Source: Pedobacter sp. AJM
Lineage (GTDB): Bacteria > Bacteroidota > Bacteroidia > Sphingobacteriales > Sphingobacteriaceae
Direction: 5' to 3'
Length of the DNA: 64,000 bases
NCBI RefSeq assembly: GCF_002197755.1
Contig: NZ_NHOT01000001.1
Location: 124,001 to 188,000, forward strand
Shown: in pieces, positions 9,067 to 18,873 of the stretch
Layout: each line of letters starts with the position of its first letter
Position numbering within the stretch: position 1 is the first letter of the stretch
The notes under the pieces: generated by a model
What the model was told of the DNA's origin: nothing
Database searches by the model: none
What the model saw: the letters and a program-made list of their open reading frames with translations, nothing else
Position numbers and translations under genes: made by a program

Positions 9067-9074
9067 TAACTTTG
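9067..9074 (+). promoter_or_regulatory. -7 box of aguB
   Basis: TAACTTTG fits TAnnTTTG exactly; no clear -33 TTG is present. If used, transcription begins near 9080. The mRNA would then carry the whole inverted word repeat (9085-9168) as its leader. Confidence 0.5.
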
Positions 9075-9084
9075 ACGGAAATTT

Positions 9085-9168
9085 GAATGAATGAATTTTG
9101 AATGAGTGAATGTAGCCTATAGGTACAGTAACATTCTCTCAATGAATCATTCTCTCATTCTCTCATTT
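9085..9168. repeat. Inverted GAATGA/TCATTC word repeat in the aguB leader
   Basis: The left arm (9085-9112) is GAATGAATGAATTTTGAATG-like and the right arm (9132-9168) is a run of CATTCTCTCA and CATTCTCTCATT words. The arms can pair over most of their length in many registers. The element ends 10 bases before the aguB ATG, so the hairpin could cover the ribosome-binding region. Confidence 0.65.
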
Positions 9169-9178
9169 CAAAAAAAAC

Positions 9179-10054
9179 ATGAAGAAAGTAAACGTTGGCT
9201 TGGTACAAATGAGTTGTACTAAAGATAAGCAGGAAAATTTAGACAAAGCAATTGCTAAAGTAAGAGAGGCAGCGGCAAAGGGTGCACAGATTGTGTGTTT
9301 GCAAGAACTTTTTACTTCATTGTACTTCTGCGATGTGGAAGACTATGATAATTTTGATTTAGCAGAAGCCATTCCTGGACCATCAACTGACGCTTTGCAG
9401 GTGGTAGCAAAGGAACTTGGTGTGGTGATTATTGCATCTCTGTTTGAAAAACGCACTGAGGGATTGTACCATAATACAACAGCTGTATTAGATGCCGACG
9501 GTTCCTATTTAGGGAAATACCGTAAAATGCATATCCCAGATGATCCTGCTTATTACGAAAAATTCTATTTTACACCGGGTGATTTAGGCTATAAAGTTTT
9601 TGAAACCAAATTTGCTAAAATAGGAATCCTGATCTGCTGGGACCAATGGTATCCGGAAGCATCCCGCATAACTGCTTTAATGGGCGCAGATATTATGTTT
9701 TATCCAACTGCTATTGGCTGGGATACTACGCAGGATGAAGAGACTAATCAAGATCAATATAATGCCTGGCAAACTATTCAGCGTTCTCATTCTGTAGCTA
9801 ATGGTGTACCTGTGGTAAGCGTAAACAGAGTCGGTTTTGAGCAAGAAGGCAGAATGAAATTCTGGGGTGGAAGTTTTGCTACGAATGCCCAGGGTAAATT
9901 ACTTTATCTGGCCTCTCATGATCAGGAGGAAACAAAAGTGGTGGAATTGGACCTGGATCAAAGCGATTTTATGCGTAAACACTGGCCCTTTTTAAGAGAT
10001 AGGAGAATTGATTCTTATCAACCAATTACCAAAAGATATATTGACGGGGATTAA
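9179..10054 (+). CDS. aguB: N-carbamoylputrescine amidase
   Basis: It hydrolyses N-carbamoylputrescine to putrescine, CO2 and ammonia. The 291-residue protein is a nitrilase-superfamily enzyme with the Glu-Lys-Cys triad in place: Glu43 (CLQELF), Lys116 (KYRKMHIPDD) and Cys153 (ICWDQWYPE). The extended motif PTAIGW and the close match around KMHIPDDP are typical of AguB rather than of general amidases. aguA, encoding the preceding enzyme, follows 102 bases downstream, so the two genes form the agmatine-to-putrescine pathway. Agmatine would come from an arginine decarboxylase encoded elsewhere. Confidence 0.92.
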   Translation: MKKVNVGLVQMSCTKDKQENLDKAIAKVREAAAKGAQIVCLQELFTSLYFCDVEDYDNFDLAEAIPGPSTDALQVVAKELGVVIIASLFEKRTEGLYHNTTAVLDADGSYLGKYRKMHIPDDPAYYEKFYFTPGDLGYKVFETKFAKIGILICWDQWYPEASRITALMGADIMFYPTAIGWDTTQDEETNQDQYNAWQTIQRSHSVANGVPVVSVNRVGFEQEGRMKFWGGSFATNAQGKLLYLASHDQEETKVVELDLDQSDFMRKHWPFLRDRRIDSYQPITKRYIDGD

Positions 10055-10077
10055 GCTGAAGCGAAAACCACCTATGG

Positions 10078-10130
10078 GTGCATCCTGAGTTTGTCGAAGG
10101 GTCTAAACACTTCGACAAATTCCATGTGAT
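10078..10130. repeat. Inverted TTTGTCGAAG/CTTCGACAAA repeat between aguB and aguA
   Basis: CCTGAGTTTGTCGAAGG faces ACTTCGACAAATTCC around a short spacer, forming a stable hairpin in the intercistronic RNA. Strings of this CTTCGACAA type recur between genes in many Bacteroidota. It might modulate expression of aguA, but this is not shown. Confidence 0.5.
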
Positions 10131-10156
10131 ACCTTAAACTTATAAGACTACAAGAA

Positions 10157-11233
10157 ATGTCAAACTTCCCTCCAAGAAAAGAATTAAATATCAATCAATT
10201 CGATTATTCACCAAAACAACAAGGTTATGCTTTCCCTGCCGAGTGGGTGAAACATGAAGCCACGTGGTTAAGCTGGCCACATAAAGAGGCAAGCTGGCCA
10301 GGGAAAATCGAAACGATATATACGCCATATTGCCAGTTTATTAAAGCAGTTGCTGAAGGCGAGAAAATTCGCATTAATGTGAAAGATGAGGAGATGAAAG
10401 CATTTGCTGTTTCCGAACTTATTAAAGTTGATGCAGATTTATCGCAGATTGAGTTTTATTTCAATGAAACCAACGATGCCTGGTGTCGCGACCATGGCCC
10501 TGCTTTTGTATTAAAAGGAAATGAAAAAGCTGTAGTGGATTGGGGCTACAATGCATGGGGTGGAAAATACCCCCCTTTTGATCTGGATGATGTGGTGCCA
10601 ACAAAAATCGCCAAACATTTTGATTTGCCATTATTCAATCCTGATCTAGTAATGGAAGGCGGTTCTGTTGAATTTAATGGTGCAGGAACTATTCTGACTA
10701 CAACTGCGTGCTTGCTAAATGAAAACCGTAACCCACAGTTAAACAAAGAGCAGATTGAAAAATATTTGCTGGAGTATTATGGTCAAGACCAGGTTTTATG
10801 GTTAGGAGATGGTATTGTTGGCGATGACACGGATGGACACATTGACGATATTACCCGTTTTGTCAATGAAGATACCGTTTTGACGGTAGTAGAAAGCAAT
10901 CCGCTGGATGAAAACTATTTGCTGTTGCAAGAGAATTTAGAAGCTTTAAAGGCCATGAAATTAAAGGATGGCCGTTCACTGAATATTGTAGAATTACCAA
11001 TGCCTTCGCCCGTGATTTATGATGATACGCGCTTGCCGGCATCTTATGCTAACTTTTACATCGCCAATGCAGCTGTAATTGTACCGGTTTTTGATGATGT
11101 GAATGATCAGAAAGCGCTGGATATTATTCAGGGCTGTTTCCCGGATAGAAAAGTTATCGGAATCAATTCCGTAGATATTATCTGGGGATTGGGAAGTTTT
11201 CACTGTTTAAGTCAGCAGGAACCGGCAGTTTAG
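10157..11233 (+). CDS. aguA: Agmatine deiminase
   Basis: It converts agmatine to N-carbamoylputrescine and ammonia, the step before AguB. The 358-residue protein belongs to the Porphyromonas-type peptidyl-arginine deiminase/agmatine deiminase family. Visible landmarks are WLSWPHKEASWPG near the N-terminus, WCRDHGP, GGSVEFNG, DTDGHIDD, and the C-terminal GLGSFHCLSQQEP carrying the nucleophilic Cys350. No signal peptide is present, arguing for a cytoplasmic agmatine deiminase rather than a secreted peptidyl-arginine deiminase. It probably shares a transcript with aguB. Confidence 0.93.
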   Translation: MSNFPPRKELNINQFDYSPKQQGYAFPAEWVKHEATWLSWPHKEASWPGKIETIYTPYCQFIKAVAEGEKIRINVKDEEMKAFAVSELIKVDADLSQIEFYFNETNDAWCRDHGPAFVLKGNEKAVVDWGYNAWGGKYPPFDLDDVVPTKIAKHFDLPLFNPDLVMEGGSVEFNGAGTILTTTACLLNENRNPQLNKEQIEKYLLEYYGQDQVLWLGDGIVGDDTDGHIDDITRFVNEDTVLTVVESNPLDENYLLLQENLEALKAMKLKDGRSLNIVELPMPSPVIYDDTRLPASYANFYIANAAVIVPVFDDVNDQKALDIIQGCFPDRKVIGINSVDIIWGLGSFHCLSQQEPAV

Positions 11234-11266
11234 TCAGGAGTCTTTAGTCTGAAGTCATTTAGTCAA
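11229..11266. repeat. AGTC-word intergenic repeat (copy 2)
   Basis: AGTCAGGAGTCTTTAGTC and TGAAGTCATTTAGTC words follow the aguA stop, resembling the tract after rlmF (876-910). Confidence 0.5.
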
Positions 11267-11282
11267 TTTGGTTTTTAGTATT

Positions 11283-11319
11283 AACTTTACAACATTAAAA
11301 AATTCAACTTTACAACATT
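11283..11319 (+). repeat. Direct repeat AACTTTACAACATT before fabG
   Basis: The 14-base string AACTTTACAACATT occurs at 11283-11296 and again at 11306-11319, a 23-base period, and the second copy ends 5 bases before the fabG ATG. The first copy begins inside TAACTTTA, one mismatch from a -7 box. It may be a promoter duplication. Confidence 0.5.
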
Positions 11320-11324
11320 TCATC

Positions 11325-12068
11325 ATGAAATTATTAGAAGGAAAAACGGCATTAATTACCGGTGCATCAAAAGGTATTGGTCGTAAAATAGCTGAAAAAT
11401 TTGCGGAGCAAGGTGCTAACGTTGCTTTTACATACTTGTCATCAGTAGAAAAAGGCGAAGCATTAGAAAAAGAACTGCAAACTTTTGGAACGAAAGTTAA
11501 AGGCTATCGTTCTGATGCCTCGAAATTCGATCAGGCCGAGCAATTGATCAGTGATGTTGTAGCAGCGTTTGGAACTATTGATATTGTAGTGAACAATGCA
11601 GGCATTACCAAAGATGGTTTATTAATGCGGATGAGTGAAGAAAACTGGGATGATGTTATCAATATCAACCTGAAGTCTATCTTTAATGTGACTAAGGCTG
11701 CATCCAAAGTGATGATGAAAGCGCGTAAAGGTGTATTTATCAATATGAGTTCTGTAGTCGGTGTTACAGGTAATGCAGGTCAGGCCAATTATGCGGCGTC
11801 TAAAGCGGGTATTATTGGTTTTACAAAATCTGTGGCCAAAGAATTAGGTTCAAGGAACATCCGTGCAAACGTGGTGGCTCCGGGTTTTATCCGTACTGAA
11901 ATGACAGAAGTTTTAGACCCTGCAGTGGTTGCGGGCTGGGAAAAAGATATTCCATTAAAACGTGCCGGCGAAACAGAAGATATTGCCAATGTTTGCGTGT
12001 TTTTAGCTTCAGATATGAGTGCGTATGTTACTGGTCAAACTTTATCCGTTTGTGGCGGAATGCTGTAA
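11325..12068 (+). CDS. fabG: 3-oxoacyl-[acyl-carrier-protein] reductase
   Basis: It performs NADPH-dependent reduction of beta-ketoacyl-ACP in fatty-acid elongation. From the ATG at 11325 it has 247 residues, normal for FabG. Landmarks are the nucleotide-binding GASKGIG, NNAGITKDGLLMRM, the Ser-Tyr-Lys catalytic set in NMSSVVG and NYAASKAG, and VAPGFIRTEMT. The reading frame is open to 11268, but the additional 19 residues lie over intergenic repeat sequence. FabG cannot always be told from other SDR reductases, but the motifs match FabG closely. The gene is isolated from other fab genes. Confidence 0.88.
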   Translation: MKLLEGKTALITGASKGIGRKIAEKFAEQGANVAFTYLSSVEKGEALEKELQTFGTKVKGYRSDASKFDQAEQLISDVVAAFGTIDIVVNNAGITKDGLLMRMSEENWDDVININLKSIFNVTKAASKVMMKARKGVFINMSSVVGVTGNAGQANYAASKAGIIGFTKSVAKELGSRNIRANVVAPGFIRTEMTEVLDPAVVAGWEKDIPLKRAGETEDIANVCVFLASDMSAYVTGQTLSVCGGML

Positions 12069-12127
12069 GAAGGTAGAGGGATTAAAGGTTTAAGACGAAG
12101 GGTTCTCCTGTTCTAAACTAAAAAATT

Positions 12128-12171
12128 AAAAGGCATAAGATGGGTTTTTTGGCCTGAACCTTATGCCTTTT
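12128..12171. terminator. Bidirectional terminator between fabG and the YafK-like gene
   Basis: AAAAGGCATAAG and CTTATGCCTTTT are perfect 12-bp arms around a 20-nt loop, with A- and T-rich flanks on both sides. It sits between convergent genes and can serve both. Confidence 0.8.
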
Positions 12172-12176
12172 AGCTT

Positions 12177-12911
12177 TTACCTCAACGTATATTTCCCATC
12201 AATTTCATTAATATCCAATTGTTTTTTATGCTTCTTGAAAGCTAAATAACCTGGTTGTAGTGTTTCCCAAAAGCCGGCTTGTAGAGGAAACTGAATAGAA
12301 TATTTCTTCATATTTTCATTTGTCATTTTGAAAGGATAGATGTTTACCGGTATTTTTTCCTGACCATAATTTCTGGCTTCAACTGCTAAAATATAAATTT
12401 CCTTAATTTTGTCATCAGTGAGCGGAATGCAACCGACAGTTACGCAATTCCCATGAATATAAATATCACTCCCAGGTTTTCTGTCTTTTCCGGTTCTCGC
12501 CAAATCAACATTATTAGGATAGTTTAGGCCAAGTGATAAATGATAGGTACTCATCGGGTTGAAAACATTGATAGCATAAAATCCCTCGGGTGTTTGCTTA
12601 TCGCCTTCCATTACTTTTGGACCCAATGTACCGGAATGGGCACAGAAATCATACGCCCTATAAAGTGAATATTTATGGTCAGTTTTAGCTTTTAACCATA
12701 TTTCTAATTTTCCTTCAGCTTTATAAGCATTGATGATCATTGAAAAATGATCTTTATAACCCGCTAATTGTAATGACTGATATAAAGTTTCCCACTTCTC
12801 TTGATAAGCTTTTTCTACCCTTTCGAATTGAATTTGGGTCGACTTGAAATTATTTTGTGCATTGGCCATAATGCTGAATGATAAGAGAAGCGTTAAACAG
12901 ATTAATTTCAT
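12177..12911 (-). CDS. Exported L,D-transpeptidase-fold (YkuD/YafK-like) protein
   Basis: The 244-residue protein has a signal peptide (MKLICLTLLLSFSIMANA) and then a YkuD-type catalytic domain: PEGFYAINVFNP, YHLSLGLNYPN, and the Cys-His motif HGNCVTVGCIPLTDD with catalytic Cys. This form, with the short HG-to-GC spacing, is closest to the YafK/COG3034 group. E. coli YafK (DpaA) removes Braun lipoprotein from peptidoglycan, but that role cannot be assumed in Bacteroidota. The start is the ATG at 12911; six extra residues from an upstream TTG would spoil the signal peptide. Convergent with fabG. Confidence 0.82.
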   Translation of the reverse strand: MKLICLTLLLSFSIMANAQNNFKSTQIQFERVEKAYQEKWETLYQSLQLAGYKDHFSMIINAYKAEGKLEIWLKAKTDHKYSLYRAYDFCAHSGTLGPKVMEGDKQTPEGFYAINVFNPMSTYHLSLGLNYPNNVDLARTGKDRKPGSDIYIHGNCVTVGCIPLTDDKIKEIYILAVEARNYGQEKIPVNIYPFKMTNENMKKYSIQFPLQAGFWETLQPGYLAFKKHKKQLDINEIDGKYTLR

Positions 12912-12949
12912 AAAATTTGCTTTGGTCAAATCTACTTATTTAACAACAG

Positions 12950-13072
12950 CGCACGCAGAGAATTTATAGATTTCCAGGCATAACACATACATCAAATAAT
13001 TCATCATTTATGAGATCTTGACAGCTGACTGCGTATATCTCTGTGCCTACCTTTTGTATCCCCTGTAGTTAA
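12950..13072. repeat. Degenerate intergenic element with CAGAG/CTCTG ends
   Basis: GCGCACGCAGAG (12950-12960) and ATATCTCTGTGCCT (13034-13048) are weak inverted partners about 80 bases apart, followed by TTTTGTATCCCCTGTAGTTAA. The layout resembles the CACGGAA-flanked element near 2.7-3.2 kb, but without a gene. Evidence is weak. Confidence 0.3.
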
Positions 13073-13128
13073 AAACCCTCAACTTTCTTTCTTTGCGGTT
13101 AATAACAAAATTAGCATCTTTATAAAAT

Positions 13129-15213
13129 ATGAACAGCATTTTTGCCGGTACTTCTATTTTATATTTTCTGGCTTGCCTGGCTTTAGGTATTTTATATGCA
13201 TGGTTACTGTATCGGGGAAATAAAAATATTAATAGAAAGCTGCAATATGGTTTAACTGCCATCAGAATAGTTGCTGTTACGGCGATTGCCTGGCTAATAT
13301 TTGCGCCCTTAATTAAAACGCTAAACTATACTTTAGATAAGCCTGTAATCATTATCGGGCAGGACAATTCCCTTTCTATTGCTCAGGTTAAAGCGGCTGG
13401 TTTTGACCAGAAATTGTACGAGAAAAACCTGAAAATTCTTCAGGATAAACTATCAGATCGGTATGAAGTTAAAGCTTACCATTTTTCTGATACGGTAAAG
13501 GATGGCCTTGACTTTAAAAACCAGGGAAAACTTACAGATGCTTCCGCTTTTTTTCGGAAAATCAGAGATGAGTATTCCAACAGAAATGTAGGCGCTGTTA
13601 TCCTGGCTACTGATGGGATATTCAATCGTGGCGGAAATCCCTTATATAGCATCAATCAGATGAATGCGCCGATTTATACCATTGCCTTGGGCGATAGTAT
13701 TCCCAAACGAGATGTTTTAATTTCAAATGTAAACTATAATAATATCGTTTACCTGGATGATGATTTCACCATTGAAGTTCAGGTTCAGGCTTTTCAAAGC
13801 GATCATGAAAATACGACGATAGCGGTGAATCAGAATGGCGCTAAAGTGGTTCAGCAAGCCATTGCCATTAACGGAAATTCATTTGTTAAAAATATTCCTA
13901 TAAAACTGCATGCCGGGAAAATAGGTGTTCAAAAATATACCGTTCAACTGGGTATTTTACCTAATGAAATCACCACGAAAAATAATTCACAAACTTTTTA
14001 TGTGGAAGTGATTGATGGCAGACAAAAAGTGTTATTGGCTGCAGCAGCACCACATCCTGATTTAAGTGTTTTAAAAGAGGCCATTTCACTCAATAAACAT
14101 TATGAGGCTAAACTCGCCCTTGCTGATGATTTGAATGCCACTGACCCATCCAAATTTGATTTAATCATATTATACCAGTTGCCAGATGCTCAAAATATGT
14201 CGACTTCATTTTTGCAGAAAGTAATGGCTTTAAAAAGGCCCGTTTGGTATGTTTTAGGTGCACAAAGCAATGTGAATGCTTTTAATCAGATTCAAAATCA
14301 GGTAAACTTAAGTGCTGCGAATGGTTCCGTTCAAGAGGTTTATGCTGATGTTGCCAATGGTTTCACGAGTTTTAACTTATCCGAAGATGATAAAAAGAAA
14401 TTTTCCACTTTCGACCCCTTATTGATGCCGTTTGGAAGGTTAATTGTAAATGCAAGTGCAACACCCGTTTTTAATCAACGTATCGGAAAAGTAAGTACAC
14501 AACAACCGTTATTGTTTTTTACCAATGAAAATGGCTTAAAAACTGGTTACCTGATGGGAGAAGGCTTATGGCGTTGGAAATTATCAGAAGCACAAAATGA
14601 AAATGGATCATCCGGGTTAAATGATTTAATTTCTAAAACGATTCAATATCTTGCGGTAAAAGATGATCAGCGAAAGTTTAAAGTTTTTGCCTCAAAATCA
14701 GCCTATGATGAAAATGAAGCTGTTCAGTTTAATGCCACACTTTATAACGATAGTTACCAGCCTGTAAATGAACCGGAAGTTAATCTTCAGGTAAAAAATG
14801 AAGCGGGGAAGGTATTCAACTATACTTTTTCTAAAACCGAGAATGCTTATCAACTTGATGCCGGGACAATGGGTGCGGGCAATTATTCCTATTTGTCCAA
14901 TACTGCTCTTGGCGGAAAACGTTTAACAGCATCAGGAAGTTTTTACGTCAATTCTTTAATGGCTGAATATCAGGAAACCACAGCAAATCATCAGTTATTA
15001 AATGCGATGGCTAAACAGAGCAATGGCAAGCTTTTTATGCCTGAAGATCTGTTAAAGATAGCAGATGAGATCTTGAAAAATGAAAATATTAAAACTATTA
15101 GTTATGAAGACCGCAAATACGATGAGCTGATTAATATAAAGTGGTTATATGCATGGATTCTGACATTACTGAGTATAGAATGGTTTTTAAGAAAACGTAA
15201 CGGAGAATTGTAG
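13129..15213 (+). CDS. Membrane protein with von Willebrand factor A-like region (conserved, function unknown)
   Basis: The 694-residue protein has two N-terminal membrane segments (about 5-25 and 38-60). A large extracytoplasmic region follows, including a VWA-like stretch (IIIGQDNSLSI, later NVGAVILATDGIFNRGG), and then a C-terminal membrane helix before the basic tail RKRNGEL. This architecture resembles BatA-type or glutamine-amidotransferase-like membrane proteins of Bacteroidota, but the MIDAS motif DxSxS is only partly present (DNSLS). I cannot assign a function. It is followed after 107 bases by the TRIC-family gene on the same strand. Confidence 0.75.
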   Translation: MNSIFAGTSILYFLACLALGILYAWLLYRGNKNINRKLQYGLTAIRIVAVTAIAWLIFAPLIKTLNYTLDKPVIIIGQDNSLSIAQVKAAGFDQKLYEKNLKILQDKLSDRYEVKAYHFSDTVKDGLDFKNQGKLTDASAFFRKIRDEYSNRNVGAVILATDGIFNRGGNPLYSINQMNAPIYTIALGDSIPKRDVLISNVNYNNIVYLDDDFTIEVQVQAFQSDHENTTIAVNQNGAKVVQQAIAINGNSFVKNIPIKLHAGKIGVQKYTVQLGILPNEITTKNNSQTFYVEVIDGRQKVLLAAAAPHPDLSVLKEAISLNKHYEAKLALADDLNATDPSKFDLIILYQLPDAQNMSTSFLQKVMALKRPVWYVLGAQSNVNAFNQIQNQVNLSAANGSVQEVYADVANGFTSFNLSEDDKKKFSTFDPLLMPFGRLIVNASATPVFNQRIGKVSTQQPLLFFTNENGLKTGYLMGEGLWRWKLSEAQNENGSSGLNDLISKTIQYLAVKDDQRKFKVFASKSAYDENEAVQFNATLYNDSYQPVNEPEVNLQVKNEAGKVFNYTFSKTENAYQLDAGTMGAGNYSYLSNTALGGKRLTASGSFYVNSLMAEYQETTANHQLLNAMAKQSNGKLFMPEDLLKIADEILKNENIKTISYEDRKYDELINIKWLYAWILTLLSIEWFLRKRNGEL

Positions 15214-15320
15214 ATTTTGTCAACCCCGAACGTATTACTTTTTGAAGTAGTTTAAATGAGTTATTTCAATAAGATCAATATTATTTTCAGTTTAAAAGAG
15301 AAGACAATTCAATTATATAG

Positions 15321-15935
15321 ATGGGTACTTCAGAAATATTAGAAATCCTGGGCACTGTTGCTTTCTCCATTTCCGGGACCTTTACAGCTATGCAGCGTAA
15401 ACTGGATCCATTTGGTGTTTTGATTATTGCTTTTGTAACCTCAATTGGTGGGGGAACCGTTCGGGATTTGTTAATCGGCGATACTCCCGTGGCATGGATG
15501 CGGGATATTCAAACCTGTTTGATTATTCTTGCGACCTCTTTAGTGGCGATGTTTTTCAAGGCGCAGGTTCAGAAACTAAAAATTACTTTATTCCTGTTTG
15601 ATAGCCTTGGGCTGGGGTTTTTTACAATGTTGGGTTTACTTAAAGGAATTGCTTTTGGTTTAAATCCTGGCGTTTGTATTGCACTTGGAACCATAACAGG
15701 TTGTTTCGGAGGTATTATCAGAGATACCTTGTTAAATACGATTCCGCTGATTTTTAGAAAAGAAATTTATGCTACGGCTTGTATTTTGGGTGGTTCGATT
15801 TATTTTTTACTGCTGGAATTTGGAGTAGGTAGTGTAATTGCGAAGCTTGCCGTTATCGCTTTTATCTTTTTATTAAGGGTTGTAGCGGTTAAGTATAAAC
15901 TATCACTGCCGAAATTTAATTATGCCCGGGATTAG
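15321..15935 (+). CDS. Trimeric intracellular cation channel (TRIC/UPF0126) family protein
   Basis: The 204-residue integral membrane protein is built from two repeats, each with a glycine-rich motif and RD: SIGGGTVRDLLIG and GCFGGIIRDTLLN. This is the hallmark of the YicG/UPF0126 family, whose prokaryotic members form trimeric cation channels in structural work. Six to seven hydrophobic helices fill most of the length. The ligand or ion preference here is unknown. Its stop codon overlaps the stop of the convergent FtsB-like gene. Confidence 0.85.
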   Translation: MGTSEILEILGTVAFSISGTFTAMQRKLDPFGVLIIAFVTSIGGGTVRDLLIGDTPVAWMRDIQTCLIILATSLVAMFFKAQVQKLKITLFLFDSLGLGFFTMLGLLKGIAFGLNPGVCIALGTITGCFGGIIRDTLLNTIPLIFRKEIYATACILGGSIYFLLLEFGVGSVIAKLAVIAFIFLLRVVAVKYKLSLPKFNYARD

Positions 15936-16231
15936 TCTTTTTTCTCCTCACGAATGATCACAAACACATCCTCATTATCTTTTTTCATGAAATACTTTTC
16001 GCGAGCGAATTTTTCAGCAGTATTGAGGTTCGTATTCAGCTCGTTTAAATCCTTTTTAACCTGAGCGGTTTCCTTTTCAAAATACTCTTTTTCTTCCTGT
16101 AATTTGTTCGCCTGACTACGGTATTCGTATTGCGACATCATATCATTTTTATCGAAAAATAGCATCCAAACTGCAAATGCAGCCGTAGCAAGAAAATATT
16201 TATTGCGGAAAAGGTCTATTAAACGTTTCAT
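15932..16231 (-). CDS. FtsB/DivIC-family septum formation initiator
   Basis: This 99-residue protein has a short cytoplasmic N-terminus, one membrane helix (about residues 11-29, YFLATAAFAVWMLFF), a coiled coil (about 35-75) and a C-terminal stretch AREKYFMKKDNEDVFVI typical of FtsB/DivIC. These proteins link FtsL and FtsQ in the divisome. The start is taken at MKRLIDLF (16231) because 15 upstream codons carry no homology and overlap a GAGATATG word repeat. It lies downstream of eno, an arrangement also known from proteobacteria, but a terminator separates them. Confidence 0.8.
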   Translation of the reverse strand: MKRLIDLFRNKYFLATAAFAVWMLFFDKNDMMSQYEYRSQANKLQEEKEYFEKETAQVKKDLNELNTNLNTAEKFAREKYFMKKDNEDVFVIIREEKKD

Positions 16232-16302
16232 AGTTGGAGATATGAGTATGGAGATATGTGATTTAAGATCATGCACCTAACACAGAACAAATATAGTATT
16301 AA

Positions 16303-16340
16303 AATAAAAACATCCGAAGATTTAAAATCTCCGGATGTTT
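16303..16340 (-). terminator. Intrinsic terminator of eno
   Basis: AAACATCCG and CGGATGTTT (with the further pair AGATTT/AAATCT after a mismatch) form a long stem. On the minus strand it is followed by TTTTTATTTT. It sits 90 bases past the eno stop and before the FtsB-like gene. Confidence 0.8.
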
Positions 16341-16429
16341 AGCAAATTAGTTTTTCAACTTCTTAACAACCCAAAGCCTAGAAGGACTTAGTGGCAGTTC
16401 CTTAAGTCTCCTTTAGGAAATTTAGGGGT

Positions 16430-17749
<1,320 letters not shown>

Positions 17750-17792
17750 TTAATCTGCTTAGTGTATAAAGTACAATTACTAAGCCTAACAT

Positions 17793-17800
17793 CAAAGTTA
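17793..17800 (-). promoter_or_regulatory. -7 box of eno
   Basis: On the minus strand the bases read TAACTTTG, matching TAnnTTTG, about 70 bases before the eno ATG. No convincing -33 TTG was seen. Confidence 0.4.
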
Positions 17801-17916
17801 GTATAATTTTTAAATAAATAAAGCGTTTTCAGGCTTAATGTTACGATCATTATAAAGCCTAATGATTCGTTAATTTTAATTTAATATAGAGGGTTTTTGT
17901 ATGGTATGGCACTATT

Positions 17917-18741
17917 TTAATTGTCTGAATCTTTCGCTATAAAGCTATAAAATGCCGGAAATTCCCGGTGCCAGAACCATTCCGTATGCTTTCCATCTTC
18001 GCACTCATGAAAAAGAATATTTTGGTTGCTACCATCAGGATTTAAGATGGCATGTATTTTTTTTACATTGTTTACCATTTCTGTACCTTCTTTATCTCCG
18101 GCAACTAAAAAGATTTTATTTCCTTTTAAACCCGGTAAACGATCAGTAACATCTGTGTAAATTTCAGGTCCCAGCCAAAATGCCGGACTGAATATTCCTG
18201 CTGAACCAAAAACTTCAGGGTATTCTGCAATGGCAAACATGGAAATCAGGCCACCAAGAGAACTTCCGGCAATTGCTGTATGATTCATATCGGTTAGTGT
18301 TCTGTATTGATGATTGATAAATGGCATAAGTGTTTCTACCAAGAACTGCAGATATGCTTTCCCTTCGCCTTTGCCATTTTCACTATCATAGGGATTATAT
18401 TCTGTCAAGCGATCTTCCTCACCATGATTTATACCAACTATAATCATTTCTTGCAAACCTTCACGGATCAGGTTATCTACAGTCGTATCAACAGCCCATT
18501 CATCATTCCTGGCTGGTTTGGCATGAAATAGATGCTGACCATCGTGCATATAAAGAACAGGATATTTTTTTTCAGAATCTTTGTAGCTTTTAGGGAGATA
18601 AATCCAAACCTGCCTGTGTTTGTCAAGCTGAGGCATGTAGAATTTTTCATCTACCACATGAACATGGTCACCAAATTGGTAATCAGGTTTTTGTTGTTCG
18701 AGGTTGTCTTTCCAGTTTTCGATTCTTACATCCATATCCAA
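17917..18741 (-). CDS. Alpha/beta hydrolase, putative esterase (esterase D family)
   Basis: The 274-residue protein without a signal peptide shows VWIYLPKSY, PVLYMHDGQHLFH, the nucleophile elbow AGSSLGG and a late KHTEWFWHREF region carrying the likely catalytic His. These belong to the putative esterase family PF00756, which includes enterochelin esterases and S-formylglutathione hydrolase relatives. Close Bacteroidota homologues are annotated only as alpha/beta hydrolases. No substrate can be named. It is monocistronic between eno and the dacB pair. Confidence 0.8.
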   Translation of the reverse strand: MDMDVRIENWKDNLEQQKPDYQFGDHVHVVDEKFYMPQLDKHRQVWIYLPKSYKDSEKKYPVLYMHDGQHLFHAKPARNDEWAVDTTVDNLIREGLQEMIIVGINHGEEDRLTEYNPYDSENGKGEGKAYLQFLVETLMPFINHQYRTLTDMNHTAIAGSSLGGLISMFAIAEYPEVFGSAGIFSPAFWLGPEIYTDVTDRLPGLKGNKIFLVAGDKEGTEMVNNVKKIHAILNPDGSNQNILFHECEDGKHTEWFWHREFPAFYSFIAKDSDN

Positions 18742-18873
18742 TCAACATTAGAAAAGAATATCCGGTTTTAAAAGACAAACACTCATTTATAATGCTGACT
18801 TATTTACTGCCTGCAAATATCTGTGGTTGATACAGTTGCAATAGCAATTTATTATCCGTTTATACCTTTCGTC

